Assembly (NCBI GenBank): GCA_937982515.1
Contig: CALJMB010000049.1
Span: forward strand, 1-49,093
Direction of reading: 5' to 3'
From: an uncultured Balneolaceae bacterium
GTDB taxonomy: Bacteria > Bacteroidota > Rhodothermia > Balneolales > Balneolaceae
DNA: 49,093 nt
Shown: positions 25,820-34,594 of the stretch, one piece after another
How the letters are laid out: every line of letters starts with the position of its first letter
Position numbering within the stretch: the first letter of the stretch is position 1
Notes under the pieces: generated by a model
Told to the model about the DNA's origin: nothing
Databases searched by the model: none
What the model saw: only the letters and a program-made list of their open reading frames with translations
Translations under genes and position numbers: made by a program

Positions 25820-26452
25820 TTGAATTACCAACCAAATAATTACAGTCCTAATACTCAGTTTTCCATCTTTCCGCCAGCCGTAAAGCATTTGCTAATCGTA
25901 AATGGGTTATTTTTTGTAGGCCTGAATACTCCCATTATTGCAGAACTTCTATTTAGGTTTGGGGCTCTGTGGCCTCTGGAGTCCGGTCTATTCCGACCCT
26001 GGCAGCTTGTCTCCTATATGTTTCTGCATGCGGGATTTGCTCATATCATTTTTAACCTGTTTGCGCTCTGGATGTTTGGGCAGGCTATTGAAAACTATTG
26101 GGGAACCAGGCGGTTTACCGTTTATTATTTTTTAACAGGCATAGGTGCGGCTGTTTTACATATGTTCATCGGCGGGGGTGGAGCGCCGACCGTAGGGGCC
26201 TCAGGAGCAGTTTATGGAATCTTGCTTGCCTTCGGAATGATGTTTCCTGATCGCCCCATAATGCTGCTGTTTCCGCCTATTCCTATGAAGGCAAAGTACT
26301 TTGTTGCTGTATTTGGTGTTATAGAGTTCATAAGTGGTATAACCCGTACAGATTCCGGAGTGGCACATTTCGCTCACCTGGGGGGGATGTTGGTAGGCTA
26401 CATCCTCATTAAGCTATGGAGACTGAGAGGAGAAGGCCAATACTACGCCTGA
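25820..26452 (+). CDS. Rhomboid intramembrane serine protease (short)
   Basis: A 210-residue rhomboid with six predicted membrane spans. The catalytic serine is Ser128 in GASGAVYG and the histidine is His186 in FAHLGG. The L1 loop carries WQLVSYMFLHAGFAHIIFNL, given here by its landmarks WQLVSYMFLH and HIIFN. The start is a TTG at 25820; no ATG or GTG is available just upstream in frame, and the next ATG lies deep in the protein. It should cleave membrane-protein segments in the inner membrane. A second, longer rhomboid follows 143 bases later. Confidence 0.92.
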   Translation: MNYQPNNYSPNTQFSIFPPAVKHLLIVNGLFFVGLNTPIIAELLFRFGALWPLESGLFRPWQLVSYMFLHAGFAHIIFNLFALWMFGQAIENYWGTRRFTVYYFLTGIGAAVLHMFIGGGGAPTVGASGAVYGILLAFGMMFPDRPIMLLFPPIPMKAKYFVAVFGVIEFISGITRTDSGVAHFAHLGGMLVGYILIKLWRLRGEGQYYA

Positions 26453-26517
26453 CGAGCTGACGAGGTAAAATGACGACAGGCTCAGTCGGTTTATGTATTT
26501 ATAGACCGTAAACTTTG

Positions 26518-26525
26518 TAACTTTG
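26518..26525 (+). promoter_or_regulatory. Possible Bacteroidota-type -7 element
   Basis: TAACTTTG fits the TAnnTTTG -7 consensus known for Bacteroidota primary sigma factor. It lies about 70 bases upstream of the second rhomboid. I see no clear TTG at the expected -33 spacing, so this is tentative. Confidence 0.25.
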
Positions 26526-26595
26526 GATGATCAGTGAACTTATTGTTGTCTGAAAGTTGTTTACTGGTTAACGGTTAACATAAACGTTGCACTAT

Positions 26596-27453
26596 ATGCA
26601 TAACGAATCATTCGGAAGTTCTCTTAAACGCGGCTACATGGGTCTGCCGGTAGCAATACGAACTATCATCACTATAAATGTCGTTGCTTTTCTTATTCAG
26701 GCATTAGGAGGACAGGCTCTTAACAGTTTTTTGGTACGGTGGTTCGCCTTTTATCCGGAATGGAAGACCGCCCTTCTTCAGCCGTGGCGGATGGTCACCT
26801 ATATGTTTTTACATGGAGGAGGCTTCCACTTATTATTTAACATGTTGTGGCTCTGGTGGCTCGGGCGTGTAGTGGAAGAGACACTGGGGCCGCGGTCGTT
26901 TACCGTGATATTTTTTGGATCGGGCATAGGGGGAGCTATCCTGGATATTCTGTTCGCCCAGTTTCTGGGAATTAATCTGGTGATCGGCGCCTCGGGAGCT
27001 GTATATGGTATTATGGTTGCCTTTGCCATGCTATATCCCACGGCCCCTATCATGCTGCTCTTTTTACCGCCTATACAGGCGAGGTATGTGGTGGCCGGAT
27101 TAATTGCTCTGGATGTATTATTTTTGGGGACCTCAGACGGTACAGCCCGGATTGTTCACCTGGGCGGAGCCGGAATAGGATACCTGCTTATGAGGGCCAG
27201 GGCAGGCGGTTTTGACCTTAGTAGCGTTATACGGCCTGTTGAGCGTATCTGGTATGAGCTTAAGAGAAGCTATAAGACAAAGAAAGAAGCGCCTCATAAC
27301 CCGAATATGTATTCTGTATCGGATGCCGATATTGTGGAAGAGGTTGAACAGTCTGAACTGGATGCAATTTTAGAAAAAATATCACGCAAGGGATACGATG
27401 CCCTGAGCAGAGAAGAAAAAAGAAAGTTATTTGAACTGAGCAAGAAAGACTGA
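26596..27453 (+). CDS. Rhomboid intramembrane serine protease with C-terminal extension
   Basis: A 285-residue protein if started at the ATG at 26596; an in-frame TTG at 26587 would add three residues. The six-span rhomboid core has Ser133 in GASGAVYG and His188 in VHLGG. After the last span a cytosolic tail of about 85 residues follows, ending in a helical segment with the ISRKGYDALSREEKRKL pattern (DUF6576-like), common in Bacteroidota rhomboids. It is clearly related to the preceding gene, but with only moderate similarity outside the motifs, so the duplication is old or the two were brought together independently. Confidence 0.92.
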   Translation: MHNESFGSSLKRGYMGLPVAIRTIITINVVAFLIQALGGQALNSFLVRWFAFYPEWKTALLQPWRMVTYMFLHGGGFHLLFNMLWLWWLGRVVEETLGPRSFTVIFFGSGIGGAILDILFAQFLGINLVIGASGAVYGIMVAFAMLYPTAPIMLLFLPPIQARYVVAGLIALDVLFLGTSDGTARIVHLGGAGIGYLLMRARAGGFDLSSVIRPVERIWYELKRSYKTKKEAPHNPNMYSVSDADIVEEVEQSELDAILEKISRKGYDALSREEKRKLFELSKKD

Positions 27454-27552
27454 CAGTAATGTTGAATCTTACGTATTGAATTTTGAATTGTGGGTACAAC
27501 GGTCACTTCTGTAATTCAAAATGCAACATTCATAATTTAGAATTTTAGTAGC

Positions 27553-28809
27553 ATGTCTCATATAAAACGTCGAAAATCTATTCAGGCCATGGTGGGCAAT
27601 GTTCCCGTTGGAGGAGATGCTCCTGTGGTGATACAATCCATGACAAACACCGATACAGCTGATGCAGAATCTACTGTAAAACAGATAATCCATCTTCATG
27701 AGGCCGGCTCCGAGATTGTCCGGATTACTGTGAATAACAAAGAGGCTGCCAAAGCTGTACCCCGCATTAAAGAGCTGCTGCTTGCAAATGGAGTGGATGT
27801 ACCCATTGTCGGCGATTTCCATTATAACGGACACCTGCTGCTTACCGAATTTCCTGAAACGGCACGTGCGCTGGATAAATTCAGAATCAACCCCGGCAAC
27901 GTGGGCACGCGCACACGGGATGAGAACTTCTGTACTATTGTAGAACAGGCTGTAAAATACGACAAACCTGTTCGGATAGGAGTGAACTGGGGCTCGCTCG
28001 ACCAACAGTTGCTGGCCGACAAAATGGATGCTAACAGCAGGCAGGAAAACCCCAAATCTTCCAAACAGGTGATGCTGGATACCATGGTAGAGAGCGCCCA
28101 GCGCTCGGCAGAGCTGGCCGAAAGCGTGGGGTTGCCCTCCAATAAGATTATCATCAGCTGTAAAATGTCGCATGTACAGGACGTTGTGACGGTCTACGAA
28201 CGTATTGCTGAAATCGTAGACTATCCTCTGCACGTGGGGCTTACCGAAGCGGGAATGGGTATGAAGGGGATAGTAGCCAGCTCAGCAGCGCTTTCTGTTC
28301 TCCTGCAACAGGGTATAGGCGATACCATCCGCGTGTCACTGACACCACAACCGGGAGGGGACCGGGCGGAAGAGGTACGGGTGTGTCAACAGATTTTGCA
28401 ATCGCTCGGAATTCGCAATTTCATGCCACAGGTGACCGCATGCCCGGGCTGTGGACGTACCAACAGCACCTATTTCCAGGAACTGGCTGAGGAAATCCAG
28501 CAATACCTGCGCGAGATGATGCCCATCTGGCGGGAAGTGTATCCCGGCGTGGAAGAGATGAATGTTGCCGTCATGGGGTGTGTGGTAAACGGGCCCGGCG
28601 AATCGCGCAATGCCAATATCGGCATATCACTGCCCGGTACTTTCGAAGAGCCGAAAGCGCCTGTTTATATGGACGGGGAGCACTACAAGACACTGCGCGG
28701 AGAAGGCATAGGCAAAGAGTTCCGGGCCATCCTGGATGACTATGTGATGAGAAGTTACGGCGCAGCGAATGGCGGAAAAAAAGAAGAAGTAGCGGAAAAG
28801 AACGTGTAG
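27553..28809 (+). CDS. ispG: 4-hydroxy-3-methylbut-2-en-1-yl diphosphate synthase
   Basis: A 418-residue [4Fe-4S] enzyme that makes HMBPP in the MEP isoprenoid pathway. The TIM-barrel part (about 1-275) starts with the conserved QSMTNTDTAD. Cluster ligands are Cys297, Cys300 (ACPGCGRTNS), Cys343 (GCVVNGPGE) and Glu350. It is of the compact bacterial class; the extra insert domain of the ~600-residue type used by many Bacteroidota and plants is absent. Its presence shows that the organism uses the MEP pathway. Confidence 0.96.
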   Translation: MSHIKRRKSIQAMVGNVPVGGDAPVVIQSMTNTDTADAESTVKQIIHLHEAGSEIVRITVNNKEAAKAVPRIKELLLANGVDVPIVGDFHYNGHLLLTEFPETARALDKFRINPGNVGTRTRDENFCTIVEQAVKYDKPVRIGVNWGSLDQQLLADKMDANSRQENPKSSKQVMLDTMVESAQRSAELAESVGLPSNKIIISCKMSHVQDVVTVYERIAEIVDYPLHVGLTEAGMGMKGIVASSAALSVLLQQGIGDTIRVSLTPQPGGDRAEEVRVCQQILQSLGIRNFMPQVTACPGCGRTNSTYFQELAEEIQQYLREMMPIWREVYPGVEEMNVAVMGCVVNGPGESRNANIGISLPGTFEEPKAPVYMDGEHYKTLRGEGIGKEFRAILDDYVMRSYGAANGGKKEEVAEKNV

Positions 28810-29026
28810 CAACATTCGGGCAATCAATGTAACCAAAAGATGTTTCATGAAAGCACTTTAGAGTAGTACCATTCCTTTCAGGTAAAGGGAAAAGACAACA
28901 AAGATTATCTGACGGTATACACGGAGGGCGGGGAACACAAGGCCCTATAGATTATCTGTGATTATCCGGCTCGCTGGCTAACTTTTTTTCCTGTTCACAC
29001 TAACTAAATCTGACTAATCGGGAATC

Positions 29027-30064
29027 GTGGGATTACATCAACAAAGCTATGGCATTGGAATTGTAGGCTGTGGAACTATTTCAGGTACGCATGCCGAGGC
29101 TGTAAAGAACCTTGACCATGCTACACTTATAGCTGCTTACAGCCGCAGCCAGGAACGGGCCGATGCTTTTTGCAAGCGGTATGGCGGAACCGGATTTTCG
29201 GATTATGAAGCCTTTTTATCTCATCCCGGGCTGGATATCGTGGTTATTTGCACTCCAACCGGTACTCATCTGAACTACGGAGAGCAAGCCGCCCGGGCCG
29301 GCAAACACCTCATCGTTGAGAAGCCGATTGAAGTAACACGGGAGCGGGGCCGGATGTTGATAGAAAGCTGCCGGCAGAACAATGTGCAGTTGGCCGTCAT
29401 TTATCAAAACCGGTTCATTGAGGGTGTGATTCGCATGAAGCAGGCGATTGACAGTGGAAAACTCGGCAAACTCTTCATGGCAGATGCTTCTGTAAAATGG
29501 TTTCGGGATCAAGACTATTACGATAAGGGTGGCTGGCGGGGTACACTGGCCCTGGATGGCGGCGGCGCTGTAATCAATCAGGCTATCCATACGCTGGATT
29601 TGATGATATGGCTTTGCGGCGAGCCTGAATCATTGCATGCGTTTACAGGTACGTTTACCCACGATGGCATAGAGGGGGAAGATAACGCCGTGGCTACTTT
29701 ACGGTTCAAAAATGGAGCTATCGGCCTGTTTAGCGCCTCTACATCTGTTGTTCCTCCTCAGGACAGAAAAATTGAGATACACGGAACCCGCGGTACCGCC
29801 GTACTTGCCGGCCATATGTTCAGGCTTGAAACGGAAGAAACAAATCCTCCCGGCATGTCCGCTGGCAAGGGTGCCGGTTCATCAAGTCCGCTGGCAGGTA
29901 TGACAGCGGCCAATCACACAAGGCAATACCGGCAGATCCTGAATGCTTTTAGAGAGCACCGGGAACCGGTTGTTTCGGGCGAAGAGAGCCTGAAGTCTCT
30001 GGCCGTTGTCGAAGCACTGTACGCCTCAGCCAAAACACAAAAGGTTGTGTATATAGACGAATGA
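29027..30064 (+). CDS. Gfo/Idh/MocA-family NAD(P)-dependent oxidoreductase
   Basis: A 345-residue dehydrogenase. The GTG at 29027 is used because it lies eight residues before the nucleotide-binding strand GIVGCGTISGTHAEA (GxGxxG variant). EKPIEVT (the EKP motif, catalytic lysine) lies near residue 100. The C-terminal α/β domain (about 130-345) includes DGGGAVINQAIHTLDLMIWL, referred to by its GGGAVINQAIH core with the family's usual histidine. It should oxidise or reduce a sugar or inositol derivative. No sugar-catabolic neighbours are present, so the substrate is open. Confidence 0.92.
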   Translation: MGLHQQSYGIGIVGCGTISGTHAEAVKNLDHATLIAAYSRSQERADAFCKRYGGTGFSDYEAFLSHPGLDIVVICTPTGTHLNYGEQAARAGKHLIVEKPIEVTRERGRMLIESCRQNNVQLAVIYQNRFIEGVIRMKQAIDSGKLGKLFMADASVKWFRDQDYYDKGGWRGTLALDGGGAVINQAIHTLDLMIWLCGEPESLHAFTGTFTHDGIEGEDNAVATLRFKNGAIGLFSASTSVVPPQDRKIEIHGTRGTAVLAGHMFRLETEETNPPGMSAGKGAGSSSPLAGMTAANHTRQYRQILNAFREHREPVVSGEESLKSLAVVEALYASAKTQKVVYIDE

Positions 30065-30093
30065 ATGACTGGCATTAATAAAAAGCCGGCTTT

Positions 30094-30930
30094 TCACGGA
30101 TCAAAATAACTGTTGTACACCGGGTTTTTAATTCTGGAGTAGGCAATGATCATACTATTCTCGGGGTATCGTTCGGCCAGCTTCCGGGGTAAAAGTTCGA
30201 GATTTTGCCTGCATGAAATAGAACCTTTTCTTGCCCCGACCAAAAAGATAAGGTCATCTTTATTCAAGATACCTTTTAACGATCCGGTTAAATCATCCCA
30301 AAGAATCAAGGGATTAAATACCGCAGGAACATCCATTCCGTAATTCTGAATTATTGTACGGATTACCGGTATATCGCCGAATTCAGCCAGAACTTCCAGC
30401 TTTAATTTCAGGGAGCCCGCCATATTCAGGGTTTTGCCCATCAGCTCTTCGAAGCCAGGTTCTTCATGTGAACCCGGAGGGATGGCCAGTACGATACGCT
30501 TATGATCTGCAGCGGCAGTTTTAGCTTTATAAACAAGCAGCAGCTGATTTGTAAATACAAGCAGTTGATCGAGTATGGAGCCAAATATACGATAACCGAC
30601 CAGTTCTTCCTGATTCCACCCGATGATTGTGTTGTCTGCCCCCATTTCATCTATTGCTTTAGATATGCCTATCGCTATATTAACATCAGACCGGATTATA
30701 GGCTCAAGGTGGATCCAGTTTGTTGACTTAATATTATTGGAGGCAGTTACCAGCAGTTCATGGGCAATGTTAATCGTTTGCTCGCTCTCTGCTGCTTTAT
30801 TTATTATAGTGAGCGGATAGATGGACAATTTTTTATGCGAATGGAATAGACATGCCAAATCCATCAGTTTCTCTAAATGCCCCGGGTTTGCAATCGGTAC
30901 AAGTGTCTTTTCTGATAGAGTGTGTTTCAT
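30094..30930 (-). CDS. Tandem universal-stress-like protein, similar to antiporter C-termini
   Basis: A 278-residue soluble protein of two Rossmann-like halves, about residues 8-135 and 143-275. The first half opens TLVPIANPGHLEKLMDLA and has STNWIHLEPIIRSDVNIA, both resembling the cytoplasmic tandem USP region at the C-terminus of Bacteroidota CPA2 cation/proton antiporters. No membrane domain is encoded next to it, and the gene starts cleanly with an ATG, so it is a stand-alone version. A regulatory role with a transporter encoded elsewhere is an inference. The clear ATP-binding GxxGxxxxS motif of classical USPs is not obvious. Confidence 0.65.
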   Translation of the reverse strand: MKHTLSEKTLVPIANPGHLEKLMDLACLFHSHKKLSIYPLTIINKAAESEQTINIAHELLVTASNNIKSTNWIHLEPIIRSDVNIAIGISKAIDEMGADNTIIGWNQEELVGYRIFGSILDQLLVFTNQLLLVYKAKTAAADHKRIVLAIPPGSHEEPGFEELMGKTLNMAGSLKLKLEVLAEFGDIPVIRTIIQNYGMDVPAVFNPLILWDDLTGSLKGILNKDDLIFLVGARKGSISCRQNLELLPRKLAERYPENSMIIAYSRIKNPVYNSYFDP

Positions 30931-31540
30931 AGTTTACTCGTTTAGTATCCTGTTTTGGAAGACTAAAAGAGCGGTATGGACTTCAAGTCTCCCCTAGAGG
31001 CCTGCGAAGTTAGCTGACGGGTTAGGGCAGAGGGAGTTAGCCCTTTCGAAAATACACGTTCCGAATTCACCCCACGTTAATTAGATCCTCTGCTCAAGTT
31101 ATTATCTCTGATTAGGCCATATTCATTATATAATATTTTGGGCTTAAATCAAACTTCCAGGGATTAGTGCCTGAAAGCGGCCGTAATCATAAGGCATAGA
31201 GTAAGTGGATTTACCCCTTATTTAACAAAGCAGGCATTGTGTTCTGTTTACTACTTACTACTGTTATTCCACCCCTATTTCTTGCCGGATCTCCCCCTTA
31301 ATCCTTTTTATTAAGGTATGGCGGCCCGGTTCTCTACATTCTACCTCTCTTTATGGTGTCCTCCCGGGGAGAGGGATTCGGCGAGGGATCTCAAACGCAT
31401 AATAATTCATGCTGGTAGGCCGGCAAAAGCCTGTAACAACGCTTGAGATCCCTCACCCCAACAGACGGGGGTTCGGGATGACAGCATCAGGAGTGGAAGC
31501 AGAGAACCGAACAGCCCTACCTGGCCAATGGTGGAATGAG
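30931..31540. other. Intergenic region with a 12-bp inverted repeat
   Basis: No gene is supported in about 610 bases. Inverted arms gagggatctcaa (31383-31394) and ttgagatccctc (31443-31454) are perfect over 12 bases. Plus-strand open frames here run into the complement of the serine-hydrolase gene and are shadows. Confidence 0.55.
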
Positions 31541-32821
31541 TTAATCGATTACCGCCTGATAAACGGTGCTCCTGAACTTTTCCCTCAGGTCGATTCCGCC
31601 TGCCGGATTCAGCTGCGTCATAAGTATGCAGATCATCTCTTCGTGGGGATCGATCCAGTAAACGGGGTAATAAGCGCTGCCCCAGCCGTAGGAGCCTGCG
31701 GTTCCGAGCTGGCCGTATCCGCCCAGGTCATTAATTACCCAGAAACCCAGCCCGAATCCGATTTCCGGGCCGCCATACTGATCTCCCAGGTGATCTGCCC
31801 GCATAAGTTCAACAGTTTTGGGACTCAAAAGCCGGGTACCGTCGAGTTCGCCCCCGTTCAACAACATCTGCAGAAAGCGTCCGTAGTCACCTACGGTTGA
31901 AAGGAGTCCGGCTCCACCCGAAAAGCATGTGCGTGGGCCATGGATATAATCTGTGGTGCTGGTGGGCTCCATAAGCTTTAGTTCGCCCTCTTCCAGGCCA
32001 TAGACGGGAGCCAGACGGTCCGCCTTCTCGGGAGGCAGAAAGAAGTGGGTGTCGCTCATGTTCAAAGGCTCAAAGATGCGGGTTTTCATGAATTCATCTA
32101 AAGACATACCCGAAACCACCTCAACCAGATAGCCCAGCACATCGGTAGAATAGCCATACTGCCACCGCTCGCCGGGGTTGAAATCGATCGGGAGTTTGGC
32201 CAGTCTTTTAATCACCTCACCAATGGGTTCCTCTCTGTCGGCAAAATACCAGCCGGTGATGCCGGCCTCTTCGTATTGGTCGCGCGCAATGCCATAGCCG
32301 TAGTGCAAGCCGGAGGTGTGAGTTAACAGCTGGTGAATGGTTATTTGGCTGGTGGCGGGAACAAGGCTGTAACCCTCACCGCCAGACTCTTCGACGGCTA
32401 CAACCGGATCCTTAAATTCCGGAATATATTTGTATACCGGATCGCTTAGCAGGAAATGCCCTTCTTCATAGAGCATCATGATGGCCGTTGTGGTTACCGC
32501 TTTAGACATGGAAGCTATGCGAAATATGGCATCCTCCGGCATGGCTTTGCCGTTTTCGATATCCATCATTCCGTAGCTCTTAAGATGAGCAGTTTGATTG
32601 CGGCGCCGCACCAGAGTGACAGCCCCGGCAATGTTCTCCTGGTCTATAAAGCTTTCAACTACGGCATCCAGGCGGGTAAGGCGTTCTGCCGATAGCCCGA
32701 CTGTTTCGGGATCCACCTGTAACCCTTGTGCGGATACGGTAACGATGTGGAGAGGGAATACAATGAGAATTGCCAGTAAAAGCCGGCTTGTTGATATAAA
32801 AGGGAAATTGCGTTTAATCAT
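31541..32821 (-). CDS. Secreted serine hydrolase, beta-lactamase class C family
   Basis: A 426-residue exported enzyme with a signal peptide (about 1-31, ending VSAQ). The nucleophile motif SxxK is Ser104-Met-Ser-Lys107 in RIASMSKAV. The second motif reads Tyr224-Ser-Thr (in QYGYSTDVLG) where class C enzymes have YxN or YSN. LLTHTSGLHYG and SGGAGLLSTVGDYGRF are landmark segments of EstB-like esterases and DD-peptidase-like proteins. An esterase or peptidase of the periplasm is more likely than a true beta-lactamase. Confidence 0.9.
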   Translation of the reverse strand: MIKRNFPFISTSRLLLAILIVFPLHIVTVSAQGLQVDPETVGLSAERLTRLDAVVESFIDQENIAGAVTLVRRRNQTAHLKSYGMMDIENGKAMPEDAIFRIASMSKAVTTTAIMMLYEEGHFLLSDPVYKYIPEFKDPVVAVEESGGEGYSLVPATSQITIHQLLTHTSGLHYGYGIARDQYEEAGITGWYFADREEPIGEVIKRLAKLPIDFNPGERWQYGYSTDVLGYLVEVVSGMSLDEFMKTRIFEPLNMSDTHFFLPPEKADRLAPVYGLEEGELKLMEPTSTTDYIHGPRTCFSGGAGLLSTVGDYGRFLQMLLNGGELDGTRLLSPKTVELMRADHLGDQYGGPEIGFGLGFWVINDLGGYGQLGTAGSYGWGSAYYPVYWIDPHEEMICILMTQLNPAGGIDLREKFRSTVYQAVID

Positions 32822-33077
32822 AAGTATTATTTGTTGGTTGTGATGTGGTGTATTAGCGGTATGTCGACTATATCCTGTCGTTTTCGCTGAAAGTGGAAGT
32901 TCTTGCTATGCATAATACATCGAAGGGCCGGCAGAACTGGTTCCGTTGTTTGTCGGTACTTATATACGATGGATCTATATGTGCTTATGTGCCCCATTCG
33001 CCGTATCTCTGTTTCCTGGTAAAAAAGCCTCGTTTTACTCTGTTGTGCATGTTGCCCGCCCTGCGCCCTTACGGGGC

Positions 33078-33371
33078 TTTACTGCTCACGCTGCTTGTCC
33101 TTACGGCACAAGCCGGCTTATCCGGCGGCACAAGCTCTTTTAACCGTCTGCACAAGCTCCTTCATCCGGCGGCACAAGCCATCCGGCCTTACGGGTTAGG
33201 GCGCGTAACCTTACGGGTTAGGGTGATTAACCTTACAGGTTAGAAGGCTTGTGCTTACGCTACAGGGCGCCTGGCCCTACGGGTTAAGAGGCTTGTGCTT
33301 ACGCTTCAGGGCGTTTGGCCTTACGGGCTAGCCGGCTTGTGCCGTAAGGACAAGCAGCTTTTCAAAGCTTG
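33078..33371. repeat. Degenerate array with 22-bp period, bounded by a 28-bp inverted repeat
   Basis: Reading in steps of 22 from 33100 gives units that mostly begin CTTACG or CCGGCG: 33100, 33122, 33144, 33166, 33188, 33210, 33232, 33254, 33276, 33298, 33320 and 33342. Units at 33122, 33144 and 33166 share a GCACAAGC core; those at 33188, 33210, 33232, 33276 and 33320 share CTTACGGGTTAG-like sequence; 33254 and 33298 share CTTACGCT.CAGGGCG. A higher 44-base period is visible in 33232/33276/33320 and 33254/33298. Perfect 28-base inverted arms lie at 33091-33118 and 33330-33357. It fills the space between the kelch stop codon and the serine-hydrolase promoter region. Confidence 0.8.
33091..33357. 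repeat. 28-bp perfect inverted repeat arms (33091-33118 / 33330-33357)
   Basis: The left arm begins ctgcttgtccttacggcaca and ends at 33118; the right arm is its exact reverse complement over 28 bases. The enclosed 211 bases are made of the 22-base units. The right arm lies 14 bases beyond the kelch stop codon, so in the kelch transcript the arms could pair to form a long 3' stem. Confidence 0.85.
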
Positions 33372-34439
33372 TTATTTCTTATAAAGCGAATCCGGCAGGA
33401 TAAAAACCTCCTGTGAGTTGATTTCCGTTGCCCCGCGGGTCTCTGAACCGGCTGCAATATAGATTTTGCCGTCATGAACAATAGCCTGGGTACCGTGGCG
33501 GCCTGTATTCATGGGCGCCAGAGCATACCACTCGCCCGTTTCGGGGTTATACACTTCCACTTCCGAATGCGCTTCTACCTGGCTGCCGCTTTCTCCGCCC
33601 AGAATCACCAGACGGTTACCCACAGTTATGGCAGTGGTCCCGGCCCGTTCGGCAGGCAAATCGCCGGAGGGGGGAAGAGGGGTCCACGTACCGGTTGAAA
33701 AGTCGTAAACATCCACTTCGGGTATGGTCAGTTCCAGCGTCCGTCCCGTTGCGTGGGAGGTACGCCGCCCGCCGGCAGCGTATAGCTTATCTCCGACAAC
33801 GGCCGCCTGAAAATGATCCCGGAACCGCGGGGCATTGGCGAGTTGTTCCCATTCCCCGGTGCCAGGATCAAACACATCCAGCCAGCGAACATGTCCGTCA
33901 ATATGTCCGTTCTGTATACCTCCGACCAGATAAATCTTCCCGTTGTACGACACGGCTCCCGCCGCTCCGCGCCTTCTGCCTTCAGGAATCTCCGGGCCTT
34001 TTTCCCAGCTGTCGGATTCGGGGTCGTAGATATAGACATGGGGAACAGGCGTTTCATCAGGGAAACCATCGGTGAACGCGCCCAATACATAGATTTTCCC
34101 TTCATGAGATACCGCCTGAAAGTGGTGCATAGAAAGGGGAGGAGTGGCGCCCGTTGTCCAGGTATTAGCAGCGGGATCATAGATTTCAACGGGGCGTTCA
34201 CCGCGGCCGCCAATCAGGTAGAACGTATCGCCTGCTTTTGTATAGGCGTTTTCATGGCGTTTCAGCGGTTGGTTGGATTCAGGAAGCGTGATCCACTGAC
34301 CGGGTGCGGCTGTGCTGCTTCCATCCTGAGCCTGAGCTGATGCGTGCATAAGCAGAGGGAGCAGCAAAAAAGCCGAAAGCCGGCGGATGGAGGAAATCAT
34401 GATGTAATAATTGTTCATAAGGTCATTGTTTTGTGGCAT
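33372..34439 (-). CDS. Secreted Kelch-repeat β-propeller protein
   Basis: A 355-residue protein from the first ATG; ATGs at 34418 and 34400 are also possible and would give the same signal peptide (ISSIRRLSAFLLLPLL...ASAQAQ in pieces). The mature part has five or six Kelch repeats of about 48 residues, each with a double glycine (IYLVGG, LYAAGG, LVILGG, IYIAAG) and a following YDP or YNPETGEW segment. It should fold as one β-propeller in the periplasm or on the surface. Family members include N-acetylneuraminate epimerase (NanM), but nothing here confirms that activity. The 22-base-periodic array begins right after its stop. Confidence 0.9.
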   Translation of the reverse strand: MPQNNDLMNNYYIMISSIRRLSAFLLLPLLMHASAQAQDGSSTAAPGQWITLPESNQPLKRHENAYTKAGDTFYLIGGRGERPVEIYDPAANTWTTGATPPLSMHHFQAVSHEGKIYVLGAFTDGFPDETPVPHVYIYDPESDSWEKGPEIPEGRRRGAAGAVSYNGKIYLVGGIQNGHIDGHVRWLDVFDPGTGEWEQLANAPRFRDHFQAAVVGDKLYAAGGRRTSHATGRTLELTIPEVDVYDFSTGTWTPLPPSGDLPAERAGTTAITVGNRLVILGGESGSQVEAHSEVEVYNPETGEWYALAPMNTGRHGTQAIVHDGKIYIAAGSETRGATEINSQEVFILPDSLYKK

Positions 34440-34594
34440 TTAGGAAGAATGTACCAGAATACATCGTTAATGCCAACTGCTTCCTTACGGGTAACCCGAT
34501 GCCGGCCGGATAGGGCAGCTGCAGTAAGCAAGCTTAACCACCCAGTCTTTTTGAAGGAAAGTTCCGCCTTCCCGAAACCTGTATTACTAATTCA

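Noticed and set aside
31409..31900. Plus-strand frame overlapping the serine-hydrolase 3' end
   Set aside because: The conserved product is on the minus strand; this frame has no protein-like features.
32893..33243. 116-codon plus-strand frame running into the 22-bp array
   Set aside because: Its second half is a translation of the repeat units and changes frame every unit, since 22 is not a multiple of three; no consistent protein repeat results.
33078..33371. CRISPR array
   Set aside because: There are no conserved repeats with unique spacers; the units are contiguous, degenerate and 22 bases long, and no cas gene is near.
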